The notes: generated from the letters alone by a model not told the origin. 64,000 bases of DNA from Streptomyces sp. NBC_01775 (GCF_035917675.1 NZ_CP109104.1:2046001-2110000); one strand, 5' to 3'; shown: positions 8,238 to 16,992, counted from the first letter of the stretch. Numbers and translations: made by a program.

Positions 8238-9137
8238 ATGGATACGCACACCTCTTCCGCCAACCCCGTCACCCTGCTCGGCCTCGGCGACATGGGCACC
8301 GCGCTCGCCCGCGCCTGGCTCGCCGCCGGGCACCCTCTGACCGTCTGGAACCGCACCCCGGCGAAGACCGCGCCGCTGGCCGCCGAGGGCGCCCGGGTGG
8401 CGGCCACCCCCGCCGAGGCGGTGGCCGCCGCCACCGGACCCGTCGTCCTGTGCCTGCTGGACGACGCCTCCGTGGGCGAGACCCTGGACGGCGCCGACCT
8501 CAGCGGCAAGGACCTCGTCAACCTGACCACCAGCACCCCCGCCCAGGCCAGGGCACGCGCCCGCTGGGCCGAGGAGCGCGGGGCCCGTTTCCTGGACGGC
8601 GGGATCATGGCCGTCCCGCCGATGATCGGCCACCCGGAAAGCGGCGGCTACGTCTTCTACAGCGGCGATCGCCCTCTGCACGAGCGCCATCGCGCGACGC
8701 TTGAGGTCCCCGCCGGTGCCCGGTACGTCGGCGAGGACGCGGGGCACGCGGCCCTGTACGACATCGCCCTGCTCAGCGCGATGACCGGGATGTTCGGCGG
8801 CGTCACCCACGCGTTCGCGCTGGTGCGCCCCGAAAAGGACCTGGACCAGGCCGCGTTCGCCACCTCGCTCGCGGAGTGGCTCGGCGCCATGGCGGGCATC
8901 GCGCACGGCATCGCGGCCCAGTTGGAGAGCGGCGACCTCACCAAGGGCGTCACCTCCAACCTCGCCATGATGACGACCGGCAACCGCACCCTGCTGGCCA
9001 CCGCGCGGGACCAGTCCGTCGACTCCCGCCTCCTGGACCCCTTCATGGAACTGATGCGCCACCGGGTGGAGCAGGGCCATGGCGACGAGGGCCTGGCGGG
9101 CCTGACCGGCCTGCTGCGGACGGACGGCGCGGGGTGA
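8238..9137 (+). CDS. NAD(P)-dependent oxidoreductase, imine-reductase-like
   Basis: A 299-residue protein of the beta-hydroxyacid dehydrogenase / imine reductase superfamily. The Rossmann glycine motif LGLGDMG is at residues 14-20, followed by VWNRTP. Where hydroxyacid dehydrogenases have a catalytic lysine this protein has Asp175 (AALYDIALLSAM), the signature of the Asp-type imine reductases, which reduce cyclic imines with NADPH. The ATG at 8238 begins MDTHTSS; the longer frame upstream would run into the promoter region. Divergent from an HxlR regulator, so expression is probably substrate- or redox-induced. Confidence 0.82.
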   Translation: MDTHTSSANPVTLLGLGDMGTALARAWLAAGHPLTVWNRTPAKTAPLAAEGARVAATPAEAVAAATGPVVLCLLDDASVGETLDGADLSGKDLVNLTTSTPAQARARARWAEERGARFLDGGIMAVPPMIGHPESGGYVFYSGDRPLHERHRATLEVPAGARYVGEDAGHAALYDIALLSAMTGMFGGVTHAFALVRPEKDLDQAAFATSLAEWLGAMAGIAHGIAAQLESGDLTKGVTSNLAMMTTGNRTLLATARDQSVDSRLLDPFMELMRHRVEQGHGDEGLAGLTGLLRTDGAG

Positions 9138-9165
9138 CCGTGGTCCGTCCTGGGGGCATCGGGAC

Positions 9166-9816
9166 CTACGCGGGGGCGGGGCCCACCATAGGGAGCGCGA
9201 AGGCGAGGCGGGGCTCGGCGCCGGCGGCTGCCGCCCCGATGGCGAACGCTGCCGTCGCCTCCAGATAGGCCGCGCGGGACAGACCGCCCAGGCGCAGCGG
9301 GGTGCAGCCCAGCGAGGTGATCAGCCCGGCGGTCCGTGCGACAGCTCCGGAGTCGTCCCCGCACAGCGGAACACCCAGCGGCCTGCCGTCGGACTCGGGC
9401 GCTGCCGAGCTCCAGACGCTCTCGTGGCAAAGGTTGAACGCCTTGACGACGTGGGCGTCCGGCGCGGCGTCCGCGATGCGCCGGGCCACCGGGGGCGCTC
9501 CCTCGTCGGCGAACACCGGCCCGTCCGCGCCGAACGTGAGGTCGTTGGTGCAGTCGATCAGGGTGCGCCCTGCGAGCGCCCCCGCCAGGAGCTCCGCCAC
9601 CGCGGGCGCCGCACCCGCCGGCAGGGCGGCCAGCACGGCGTCCCCGTGGGCCGCGGCCCCGTCGAGGGTGCCGTGTCCCGCGGCCCCCGCGGTGGCCGCC
9701 GCCTCCTTGGCCGACCCCGGGTTCCTGGCGCCGATGAAGACCTCGTGCCCGGCGCGCACCATGGCACCTCCCAGCCCCGTGGCGATGCCGGCCGCTCCCA
9801 GAATGCCGATACGCAT
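9166..9816 (-). CDS. NADP-dependent F420 reductase-like protein
   Basis: A 216-residue Rossmann protein beginning MRIGILGAAGIATGLG, followed by VFIGARN, the layout of the NADPH:F420 oxidoreductase-like (NAD-binding F420 domain) family. The C-terminal half contains HVVKAFNLCHESVW and GVPLCGDD, typical of the shorter members annotated as NADPH-dependent F420 reductases or NAD(P)-binding proteins. Physiological substrate is uncertain. It is divergent from a second HxlR gene and separated from it by a perfect palindrome, so it is the likely regulated target. Confidence 0.8.
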   Translation of the reverse strand: MRIGILGAAGIATGLGGAMVRAGHEVFIGARNPGSAKEAAATAGAAGHGTLDGAAAHGDAVLAALPAGAAPAVAELLAGALAGRTLIDCTNDLTFGADGPVFADEGAPPVARRIADAAPDAHVVKAFNLCHESVWSSAAPESDGRPLGVPLCGDDSGAVARTAGLITSLGCTPLRLGGLSRAAYLEATAAFAIGAAAAGAEPRLAFALPMVGPAPA

Positions 9817-9879
9817 GAGTGCTCCCCTCTCAGGCCCCGGAAGGGCCCCGGCGCCACTGGTGGATGACGCTAGACGGAC

Positions 9880-9905
9880 CGACGCACACCAAACGGTGTG
9901 CGTCG
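9880..9905. promoter_or_regulatory. Perfect 11-bp inverted repeat, probable HxlR operator
   Basis: CGACGCACACC (9880-9890) and GGTGTGCGTCG (9895-9905) are exact reverse complements separated by AAAC. The site lies in the 107-base spacer between the divergent oxidoreductase and HxlR genes and ends 18 bases before the regulator's ATG, a position suited to autoregulation. Confidence 0.65.
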
Positions 9906-9923
9906 AGGGGGCAGGATGGAGCC

Positions 9924-10343
9924 ATGGAGAACACGGAGTCCGCGGAGACCACGGGCATGGCCCGCTCCGCCCTGCCCGATGTGTCCTACACCGCCGACTG
10001 CGAGGCGCGAATCGCCTTCGAGGTACTGGCCAACCGGTGGGACAGCGTCGTGGTCCTCACCCTCGCCTCGTCCGGACCCATGCGGCCCGCCGCGCTGGTC
10101 GCACGCATCGGCGGCATCAGCCCGAAGGTCCTCAACGAGGCGCTGCGGCGGCTGGAGTCGAACGGGCTCGTCGGGCGCCGCGCCTACGCGGAGGCGCCGC
10201 CGCGCGTCGACTACGCACTGACCGAGGCGGGCACGGCGCTGCTCGTCCCGATGCGGGCGATGGGCGTGTGGGCGAAGCGCTACGCCGACGACGTCATGGC
10301 GGCACAGGAACGGTTCACCGCCCGGACACGCTCGCGCGCCTGA
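9924..10343 (+). CDS. HxlR family transcriptional regulator
   Basis: A 139-residue winged-helix protein. The HxlR domain covers about residues 24-125 (FEVLANRWDSVVVLTLA; GGISPKVLNEALRRLESNGLV), and Cys26 sits just before it as in redox-sensing family members. The ATG at 9924 was chosen as the first one after the palindromic operator; starting upstream would place the operator inside the coding region. Divergent from the F420-reductase-like gene, which is its presumed target. It is a second, independent HxlR-oxidoreductase pair directly beside the first at 7712-9137. Confidence 0.87.
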   Translation: MENTESAETTGMARSALPDVSYTADCEARIAFEVLANRWDSVVVLTLASSGPMRPAALVARIGGISPKVLNEALRRLESNGLVGRRAYAEAPPRVDYALTEAGTALLVPMRAMGVWAKRYADDVMAAQERFTARTRSRA

Positions 10344-10527
10344 CGGACGGCCCCTGGGAGCGCCCGTTTCCGGCGGTCCCTGGAAGCTGACGTCCTCTCA
10401 CCCGGACGGCGCGGCCGAGGAGTCCGCCGATCGCGGGATCTCGGGGAACACTGTGGCCGGGACCGGCTCCCGGGCCACGGCGGTGGGGAGCTCGGCGGTC
10501 AGCGGCACCTACGCCGGGAGCAGCGGG

Positions 10528-11778
10528 ATGAGCGGTGAGGACACAGGCGGCCCGGGTGCCGGGGAGCAGGCCGCCGCAGAGAGAGCCGTCGCGGAGCGGA
10601 CCGGGGCGCTGCGGCGGGCGATGCGCGGGCGCGATCCGGGCGAGGAGCACCGCGCGGCGACCCCGCTGGAGCTGCTGTTCGACCTGACGTTCGTGGTAGC
10701 CGTCGCCCAGGCGGCGGCCCAGCTGCATCACGCGCTCGCCGAGGGACACATCGCCTCCGGTCTGGCCGGGTACGCGGCGGTGTTCTTCGCGATCTGGTGG
10801 GCTTGGATGAACTTCACCTGGTTCGCCTCCGCCTACGACACCGACGATGTGCCCTACCGGCTGCTGACGCTGTTGCAGATGACGGGGGTGCTGGTGCTGG
10901 CGGCCGGGGTGCGCGCCGCGTTCGAGGAGTACGACTTCGCCCTCGTCGTGATCGGCTATGTGATCATGCGGGTCGCGCTGATCACGCAGTGGCTGCGGGC
11001 CGCGGCCGAGCATCCCGAGGGACGCGGCGCCGCGCTGCGGTACGCCGCCGGTATCGCCGTCGTACAGGTGGGGTGGATCGTCCGGCTGTGGGCGGCGCCC
11101 GGCGCGTGGGCGTGGGCCACCTACGCCGTGCTGGTGGTGGCGGAGCTGGCGGTGCCGGTCTGGGCCGAGTACGGGGGCAGGGTCACCACCTGGCATCCCG
11201 GGCACATCGCCGAGCGCTACGGGCTGTTCACGATCATCGTCCTGGGCGAGGTGATCCTGGGCGCGCTCGCCGCCGTCGAGTCGGCGGTGACCGCGCACGG
11301 GCTGACCGCGTCCGTGGTGCTGATCGCCGCCGGCGGCCTGCTGCTGGTCTTCGCCCTGTGGTGGATCTACTTCACCGGCGGCGGCACCGTACTCACCACC
11401 TTGCGCACGGCCCTGGTCTGGGGATACGGCCACTACTTCGTCTTCGCCGCGCTGGCCGCGACCGGCGCGGGCCTGGAGGCGGCCCTGGCCGCCTCCGAAC
11501 ACCACGGGCACCTCACCCTCCAGGGCGCCGGACTGGTGGTGGCCGTACCCGTGGCGCTCGTACTCCTCCTTCTGGGCGCCCTGCACCACGTGGCCGGAAC
11601 CGGCGCCGTGGGGCGCCGGACGGTGGTCGTGCTGGGCTCCCTCGTGGTACTGGGCCTGGGTTTCGGTCCGCCCCTGTTCGGACTGGGCGGCGCCGTGCTG
11701 GGCATGGGCCTGGCGGTGAGCGCCACCCTGGCCGCCAGCCTCGTCGCCTTCCGCCGCCACCACCTCGGGGGATGCTGA
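10528..11778 (+). CDS. Low temperature requirement protein A (LtrA) family
   Basis: A 416-residue membrane protein. After a hydrophilic N-terminus of about 45 residues comes the LtrA signature TPLELLFDLTFVVAVAQ, then roughly ten hydrophobic segments including HPGHIAERYGLFTIIVLGE, a highly conserved family stretch. LtrA was first described in Listeria as needed for growth at low temperature; its molecular function is not known. The ATG at 10528 is preceded by GGGAG at a good distance; an in-frame GTG at 10453 has no such site. It stands alone, converging on the NCS2 permease. Confidence 0.88.
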   Translation: MSGEDTGGPGAGEQAAAERAVAERTGALRRAMRGRDPGEEHRAATPLELLFDLTFVVAVAQAAAQLHHALAEGHIASGLAGYAAVFFAIWWAWMNFTWFASAYDTDDVPYRLLTLLQMTGVLVLAAGVRAAFEEYDFALVVIGYVIMRVALITQWLRAAAEHPEGRGAALRYAAGIAVVQVGWIVRLWAAPGAWAWATYAVLVVAELAVPVWAEYGGRVTTWHPGHIAERYGLFTIIVLGEVILGALAAVESAVTAHGLTASVVLIAAGGLLLVFALWWIYFTGGGTVLTTLRTALVWGYGHYFVFAALAATGAGLEAALAASEHHGHLTLQGAGLVVAVPVALVLLLLGALHHVAGTGAVGRRTVVVLGSLVVLGLGFGPPLFGLGGAVLGMGLAVSATLAASLVAFRRHHLGGC

Positions 11779-11802
11779 GGTCAGGGCCGGACCCGAAGCG
11801 CG

Positions 11803-13263
11803 CTACGCGGGGGTGTGCTGGTGGGGGATGCCGTCGCCCGGTTCCATCGGGTGGGTGACGATCTCGTCGTCGCGGTGGCGGCCCAGGTGGTTGAAGAGCA
11901 GGTTGAGGACGACCGCGGTGACGCAGCCGGTGGAGATGCCGGAGTCAAGGATGATCTTCGCGCTCTCCGGGAACGCGTGGTAGAAGTCGGGCGCGGCGAT
12001 CGGTATGAGCCCGACGGCCAGCGCCGTTCCGACGATCAGCACGTTGTTGTCCTTGCTGAGGTCGGCCTTGATCAGTGTCTGGATACCGCTGGCCGCGACC
12101 GAGCCGAACAGCACGACGCCCGCGCCGCCGAGCACGGGCTGCGGTACGGAGGCGATGAGGCTCGCCGCCGGCGGACACAGCCCCATCAGGATCAGGATGC
12201 CGCCGCCGGTGGCAACGACGAAGCGGCTGCGTATGCGGGTCATGGCGACCAGCCCGATGTTCTGGGCGAAGGCGCTGCACAGGAACCCGTTGAAGAAGGG
12301 GCTGACGAACGAGCCGAGGGTGTCGGCGCGCAGCCCCGCCGCGATGGTCCGCTCGTCCGAGGGGCGCTCCACGACCTCGCCGAGCGCGAGCATGTCGGCC
12401 GTCGACTCGGTCATCGAGACGAGCATCACCACACACATGGACACGATGGCGGCGGCGGCGAACTGCGGGGTCCCGAAGTGGAAGGGAGTGGGGAAGCCGA
12501 CGAGGTCGGCTTCCTTGACCGCGGTGAAGTCCGTGATGCCGACGGGTATCGCGATCAGCGTGCCGACGACGAGGCCGATCAGCACCGCTATCTGTTTGAG
12601 GAAGCCGGTGGTGAAGCGGCGCAGCAGCAGCACGATCAGCAGGGTGAGCCCGGCCATGCCGATGTTGCTGAAGCCGCCGTAGTGCGGGTCCTTGTCGTTG
12701 CCGCCTTGCGCCCAGTTGAAGGCGACGGGCATCAGCGAGACCCCGATGAGGGTGATGACGCTGCCGGTGACGACGGGCGGGAAGAAACGGACGAGCTTGC
12801 TGAAGAAGGGGGCGAGGAGGAAGCCGAGCGCTGCGGCGACGATCGTCGCGCCGAAGATGACGGGCAGCGCGTCCTCGGGACCCTCGGACTTGTTGATCGC
12901 CAGCATGGGCGCGACGGTCGCGAAGGTGACGCCGTTGACGAACGGGAGCTTGGCGCCGATCTTCCAGACGCCGAGGGTCTGGAGGAGGGTGGCGATACCG
13001 GCCATGAACAAGCTGGCCCCGGTGAGGAACGTGAGTTCGCCCGGAGAGAGCCCCACGGCGGCGCCGATGACGAGCGGGGGCGCGACCACCCCCGCGTACA
13101 TGGCGGCCACATGCTGGAGGCCGGTGGTGAACAGCTTCAGAGGGGGCATTCCCTGGTCGACCGGGTGCTTTTCCTGAGCGGGGCCCTGCCGGTCCGGATC
13201 CGGCGTGTCCCCACCGCCTTCCGCCGTCTTGCCTTGCGCGGTGAACCTGGGCGTCTTGGCCAC
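11803..13263 (-). CDS. NCS2 family uracil-xanthine / urate permease
   Basis: A 486-residue transporter of the nucleobase:cation symporter-2 family with about 12-14 membrane segments. It has GLQHVAAMYAGVVAPPL in the first helix, MTESTADMLALGEV in TM8 and the NGFLCSAFAQNIGLVAMT motif in TM10, characteristic of xanthine/uric-acid members. The charged N- and C-terminal tails are cytosolic. The GTG start follows AGGAGG at five bases. It is the last gene of the minus-strand purine operon after the deaminase, separated by about 220 bases that contain a hairpin, so it may also have its own promoter. It would import urate or xanthine for the enzymes encoded upstream. Confidence 0.9.
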   Translation of the reverse strand: MAKTPRFTAQGKTAEGGGDTPDPDRQGPAQEKHPVDQGMPPLKLFTTGLQHVAAMYAGVVAPPLVIGAAVGLSPGELTFLTGASLFMAGIATLLQTLGVWKIGAKLPFVNGVTFATVAPMLAINKSEGPEDALPVIFGATIVAAALGFLLAPFFSKLVRFFPPVVTGSVITLIGVSLMPVAFNWAQGGNDKDPHYGGFSNIGMAGLTLLIVLLLRRFTTGFLKQIAVLIGLVVGTLIAIPVGITDFTAVKEADLVGFPTPFHFGTPQFAAAAIVSMCVVMLVSMTESTADMLALGEVVERPSDERTIAAGLRADTLGSFVSPFFNGFLCSAFAQNIGLVAMTRIRSRFVVATGGGILILMGLCPPAASLIASVPQPVLGGAGVVLFGSVAASGIQTLIKADLSKDNNVLIVGTALAVGLIPIAAPDFYHAFPESAKIILDSGISTGCVTAVVLNLLFNHLGRHRDDEIVTHPMEPGDGIPHQHTPA

Positions 13264-13433
13264 TGGGTCCTCCTGTCGATGTCAGTGCCCGGACGGCACG
13301 CGCTTTCAGGGAGGTGATGCGGTGTGCAAGGTGGTGCTGGGGTGTGCGGTGGTGCGTCTGTGGTGGTGCGCCCATGGGTGCTGTCCGGTGTCCGGAGCAT
13401 GACATGCCCGGGAGACAGGAGTGGAGAAGTGGA

Positions 13434-13463
13434 ACCGGCCGGGAGCCGTCCCTCCCGGCCGGT
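13434..13463 (-). terminator. Hairpin between deaminase and NCS2 permease genes
   Basis: ACCGGCCGGGAG (13434-13445) and CTCCCGGCCGGT (13452-13463) form a perfect 12-bp stem with a six-base loop, 22 bases past the deaminase stop. There is no clear U-run, so it may be a partial terminator or a processing/stability hairpin that tunes permease expression. Confidence 0.5.
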
Positions 13464-13484
13464 GTCTGTGGACCGGCCGACTCG

Positions 13485-14876
13485 TCAGCCGGCGTCCGCC
13501 GCGATCCGGGCGAGGCGCCCGGCCTCGTCCCGCGCGCCGCGCGCGATCTCGTCCTCGTCGGCACCGAGCAGACGGCCGTCCTCCACGACGGACTTGCCAT
13601 CGACGAGGGACAGGGTGACCGGAGCCGCGGCGCCCAGGACGAGCGCGGCGACCGGGTCGGCGATGGAGGAGTGCCCGATACCGTCGACCTTCCACAAGAC
13701 GGCGTCCGCGAGCTTGCCCGCCTCCAGCGAGCCGGTCTCCTGTGCGCGGCCGAGGACCTGGGCCCCGCCGTAGGTGCCCAGCCGCAGGGCCCCGCGCACG
13801 GTCAGCGCGCTCTCCTTGTGCGGGCCGAGACGGTTGACCAGCAGCGCGTTGCGCAGCTCGGTGTGCAGCTCGCCCGACTCGTTGGAGGCCGTACCATCCA
13901 CGCCCAGGCCGACCGGCACCCCGGCCGCGAGCATGTCGGGCACCCGCGCGATGCCCGCGCCCAGCCGGGCGTTGGAGGAGGGGCAGTGCGCTGCGCCGGT
14001 CTTCGTACGGCCGAACGCTTCGATGTCCGAGTCGGTCATGTGGACGCAGTGCGCCATCCACACGTCCTCGCCCAGCCAGCCCGTCGACTCGAAGTAGTCG
14101 GTGGGGCCCATGCCGAACAGCTCGTGGCAGAACTTCTCCTCCTCCGCCGTCTCCGAGCCGTGCGTGTGCAGCCGCACACCCTTGCGGCGGGCCAATTCCG
14201 CGCCCTGGCGCATCAGTTCGGTGGAGACGGAGAAGGGCGAGCAGGGCGCGACGGCGATGTGCAGCATCGAGCCGAACGAGGCGTCGTGGTACCTGTCGAT
14301 CGCCCGCTCGGTCTCGGCGAGCGCGCCCTCCAGGCTCTCGACGGCGAAGTCCGGCGGCAGGCCTCCGTCCGACTCGCCCCGGTCCATCGAGCCGCGGGCG
14401 GCGGTGAAGCGCAGACCCAGCTCGGCGGCGGCGCGGATCTCGGCCCCGAGCAGGTCACCGCTGTCACGCGGGAAGACGTAGTGGTGGTCCATGGCGGTGG
14501 TGACACCGCCGCGCGCCATCATCCCGAGGGAGCCACGGGCGGCGGCGTAGACCATCTCCTCGTCGATCCGTGCCCAGGTGGGATAGAGGGCCACGAGCCA
14601 GTTGAAAAGATTGGCGTCCGTGGCGAGGCCGCGGGTGATCCACTGGTAGAAGTGGTGGTGGGTGTTGATGAGTCCGGGGGTCAGGAGATGCCCGGTGCCG
14701 TCGATGCGGCGCGCGACGTTCTCCAGGCCCTCGGGGGCCCGGCCCGGACCGATGGACTCGATCCGGTTGCCGTTGACGACCATGTGACCCGACGCGTATT
14801 CGGTGTCGTTCGCGTCGACGGTCGCGATGGCGCAGTTCTCGATGATGATGCGTTCGGATATTCGGGGATCCGCCAT
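13485..14876 (-). CDS. 8-oxoguanine / guanine deaminase-type amidohydrolase
   Basis: A 463-residue metal-dependent amidohydrolase. Zinc-site motifs are in order: NTHHHFYQW near residue 75, HTHGSETAEE in the middle, a following MAHCVHMTD, and GVDGTASNE carrying the catalytic Asp. The HFYQW and SNE elements are those of the 8-oxoguanine deaminase / hydroxyatrazine-type subgroup. The reaction would be hydrolytic deamination of an oxidised or free purine base to a urate-path intermediate. It lies 25 bases after uricase in the same operon, which supports a purine substrate. Guanine deaminase is the alternative call. Confidence 0.85.
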   Translation of the reverse strand: MADPRISERIIIENCAIATVDANDTEYASGHMVVNGNRIESIGPGRAPEGLENVARRIDGTGHLLTPGLINTHHHFYQWITRGLATDANLFNWLVALYPTWARIDEEMVYAAARGSLGMMARGGVTTAMDHHYVFPRDSGDLLGAEIRAAAELGLRFTAARGSMDRGESDGGLPPDFAVESLEGALAETERAIDRYHDASFGSMLHIAVAPCSPFSVSTELMRQGAELARRKGVRLHTHGSETAEEEKFCHELFGMGPTDYFESTGWLGEDVWMAHCVHMTDSDIEAFGRTKTGAAHCPSSNARLGAGIARVPDMLAAGVPVGLGVDGTASNESGELHTELRNALLVNRLGPHKESALTVRGALRLGTYGGAQVLGRAQETGSLEAGKLADAVLWKVDGIGHSSIADPVAALVLGAAAPVTLSLVDGKSVVEDGRLLGADEDEIARGARDEAGRLARIAADAG

Positions 14877-14901
14877 GGTGTTCCTCGCTGCGGGGGAAGA
14901 A

Positions 14902-15837
14902 TCAGAGGTTGGTCATGTCCAGGGGTATGCGAGGCGCCACGCCGTCCCGGAGTACCGTCGCCTCGATCAGGCCGTACGGCCTGTCCGCTGCGTAGTAAAC
15001 GGCCCCGTCCGCCGCCTCGTTCTTCATCCCGAACGGCGAGAGGTCCACCTTGAAGTGGTGCTTGTTCGGCATGGAGAACCGGATCTCGTCTATCTCGGGC
15101 CGGCTGTTGATGACGCGTGAACCCATCTGGTAGAGCGTTTGCTGGAGCGAGAGCGAATAGGTCTCCGCGAAGGCGTGCAGCATGTGCTTCTTCGTCTGGG
15201 CGTAGGACTTCTCCCAGTTGGGCGTCCGCTCCCCCGCCGCGCCTGTCCAGTTGTGCCGCCACACGGAGGTCACGTCGGTGGCGAGGATACGGTCGTAGTC
15301 CTCCTGGAGCGTCGTGTACTGGTCCTTGATGTAGCCCCAGAACTCCGAGTGGGTGGAGTTCAGGACCGTCAGGCCCTTCAGGCCCGAGAGGACCTCGACA
15401 CCTTCACCGTCGTAGGTGATCTGCGCCGTGCGCGTCTCCTGGCCCTGGCGGACGAAGGAGTGTTTGACCTCGTCGGCGCCGATGAACCGGGAGTTGGCGT
15501 CGGAGGTCTCGATGCGCTCCCAGGAGTACTCCTCGACGCGGATGCGCGCCGTGGTGATGGGGTCGCAGCTGTCGACGAAGTGGCGGGCCAGCAGGATGCC
15601 GAATGCCTCGGCCGACTCGATGCCATGCTTCTTCGCGAAGGCGAACACGGTGTTCTTGGTGGTGTCGGTCGGCAGGACATGGGCGTTGGAGCCCGAGTAG
15701 TGGACCTCCTCCAGGTCGCCGCTCAGCGCGACGGAGACGTTGAGGTCCTTGATGTGATGGGTGTCGCCGTCCCGCGTGATCTTGACGACGCGGTTCTCCG
15801 CCTTGCCGTACTGGTTCTGGCCGAGAATCGTGGGCAT
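14902..15837 (-). CDS. pucL: Urate oxidase (uricase), cofactor-free
   Basis: A 311-residue uricase oxidising urate to 5-hydroxyisourate with O2. Lys12 in NQYGK and Thr57-Asp58 in PTDTTKNT correspond to the catalytic Lys-Thr pair of the T-fold enzymes; the C-terminal half has SFWGYIKD-like and NKHHFKVDL stretches expected for the second tunnelling-fold repeat. No cofactor is needed; the enzyme is a cytosolic tetramer. It begins four bases after the HIU hydrolase stop and is followed by the deaminase, so the product is handed to the two enzymes encoded just upstream in the same transcript. Confidence 0.95.
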   Translation of the reverse strand: MPTILGQNQYGKAENRVVKITRDGDTHHIKDLNVSVALSGDLEEVHYSGSNAHVLPTDTTKNTVFAFAKKHGIESAEAFGILLARHFVDSCDPITTARIRVEEYSWERIETSDANSRFIGADEVKHSFVRQGQETRTAQITYDGEGVEVLSGLKGLTVLNSTHSEFWGYIKDQYTTLQEDYDRILATDVTSVWRHNWTGAAGERTPNWEKSYAQTKKHMLHAFAETYSLSLQQTLYQMGSRVINSRPEIDEIRFSMPNKHHFKVDLSPFGMKNEAADGAVYYAADRPYGLIEATVLRDGVAPRIPLDMTNL

Positions 15838-15841
15838 GGTG

Positions 15842-16312
15842 TCAGCTCCCTCGGTACACGGAGTAGCCGAACGGGTTGAGCAGCAGCGGCACGTGGTAGT
15901 GCTCGCCCGGGTTCACCGCGAAGGTGATGGTGACCTCGGGAAAGAAGCTGCCGGGTGCGCTGTCCCTTACGCGGGGGGCGTCCTGCTGTGCCGCGGCTTC
16001 GCGCTGGCTGCGCGGATTCGGACTGTTCTGATTCAGGCTGTGCTGATTCAAGCTGTGCTGATTCAAGCTGTGCTGTTCCCCGAAGTACGGCTCCGTCTCG
16101 AACAGGAGCCGTGCATGGGTGGTGCCTTCCGGCAGGGCCGGAAAGTCCTTGCAGCGCCCGTCGGCGTCGGTGTGCGACGCGCCGTGCGCGGCCCATGCGG
16201 CCCCCTCGTCACCCTGGCGTACGGACAGCCGGACGCCGACCCCCGCGGCCGGGCGGCCGAGGCTGGTGTCCAGGATGTGCGTGGACACCGAGGTGCTCTG
16301 CTCGCTGCTCAT
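15842..16312 (-). CDS. hiuH: 5-hydroxyisourate hydrolase with repeat-derived insertion
   Basis: A transthyretin-like hydrolase turning 5-hydroxyisourate into OHCU. The N-terminal STHILD (His12), the DADGRCKDF strand and the C-terminal YRGS signature are intact. The 156 residues exceed the usual ~110-115 because residues 81-122 are an insertion between EPYFGEQ and FFPEVTITF, where family members normally run straight on. The insertion starts with three near-identical HSLNQ units encoded by a 15-bp tandem repeat (about 16027-16078), then a charged Arg/Gln/Ala stretch. It sits at an edge loop, so activity may be kept. The stop-start overlap with uraD is four bases (ATGA). Confidence 0.92.
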   Translation of the reverse strand: MSSEQSTSVSTHILDTSLGRPAAGVGVRLSVRQGDEGAAWAAHGASHTDADGRCKDFPALPEGTTHARLLFETEPYFGEQHSLNQHSLNQHSLNQNSPNPRSQREAAAQQDAPRVRDSAPGSFFPEVTITFAVNPGEHYHVPLLLNPFGYSVYRGS

Positions 16313-16827
16313 GCCGAGGGGGCTCCTTCCTCCGTGAGGCGGGTGAGCCGGATCTGGTTGATCTTCACCAGCTCCTGCCGCAGGATCTCCCGCTCCTGTT
16401 CCGGGGAGTTGTCGATCCGGTGACGAACGGCGTCCCGCAGCTGCTCGGCGCTCAGGCCGGTGGCGCAGATGAGGAAGACGTGCCCGAACTTGTCCTGGTA
16501 GGCCAGGTTGAGTTCGAGCATCTCGGCCTTCAGCTCCTCGGAGGCCCCCGCCATGCCCCGCTGCTCGCGGGCCGAAGCGGGATCGCCGGGCTTCGGGCGG
16601 CCGATGGGCGGGTGTCCCGCCATGGCCTCGGCCAGGTCAGCGGCGGTGAGTGCGGCTGTCGCCGCATCGCTCGCGCGGAGGAATTCCCCGGGACTGCCGT
16701 AGGGGCGCCGGGCGAGCAGTGCGCTCCCCCATGCCTGTGCGGCGCACAGTTCGTGGAGCGCGGCGCGGGCGTCGGCTTCCCCGGCGGAGTTGAACCAGGC
16801 GAGGCCTGGCGTCGAACGCGAAGTCAC
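16309..16827 (-). CDS. uraD: OHCU decarboxylase
   Basis: 2-oxo-4-hydroxy-4-carboxy-5-ureidoimidazoline decarboxylase, the last step to S-allantoin. The active-site motif GHPPIGRP followed by SAREQRG supplies the conserved His and the Glu-Gln pair of the family. I chose the GTG at 16827 (172 residues) because GGAGG lies five bases upstream and family proteins start close to TPGLAWFN; an in-frame ATG at 16932 would include the palindrome at 16892. First gene of the urate operon, overlapping hiuH by four bases. Confidence 0.9.
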   Translation of the reverse strand: MTSRSTPGLAWFNSAGEADARAALHELCAAQAWGSALLARRPYGSPGEFLRASDAATAALTAADLAEAMAGHPPIGRPKPGDPASAREQRGMAGASEELKAEMLELNLAYQDKFGHVFLICATGLSAEQLRDAVRHRIDNSPEQEREILRQELVKINQIRLTRLTEEGAPSA

Positions 16828-16891
16828 GAGGACCTCCGTGGCCGTGGTGCTGTTCGGGCTGGGAACAGCTAAGTCCTCCGGCAACATCGCG

Positions 16892-16906
16892 TCAACACTT
16901 TGTTGA
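16892..16906. promoter_or_regulatory. TCAACA-N3-TGTTGA palindrome upstream of the urate operon
   Basis: A perfect 6-bp inverted repeat with a CTT centre, 65 bases upstream of the uraD start. The identical arms recur at 24122-24136. A regulator shared between the urate operon and the second site is inferred. Confidence 0.45.
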
Positions 16907-16992
16907 ATCTCTTTCGGCATCCCGGAAGACAAAGCCCACCATCCGGAAACCTCAAAACCCGCTCCCGGGCCTCGGGCCCTCGGGCCCCGGGC

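Noticed and set aside
10453..10527. Upstream GTG start for LtrA
   Set aside because: No ribosome-binding site, whereas the ATG at 10528 has GGGAG at normal spacing.
16828..16932. Longer N-terminus for OHCU decarboxylase from the ATG at 16932
   Set aside because: It would put the palindromic operator inside the gene; the GTG at 16827 has GGAGG and fits family length.
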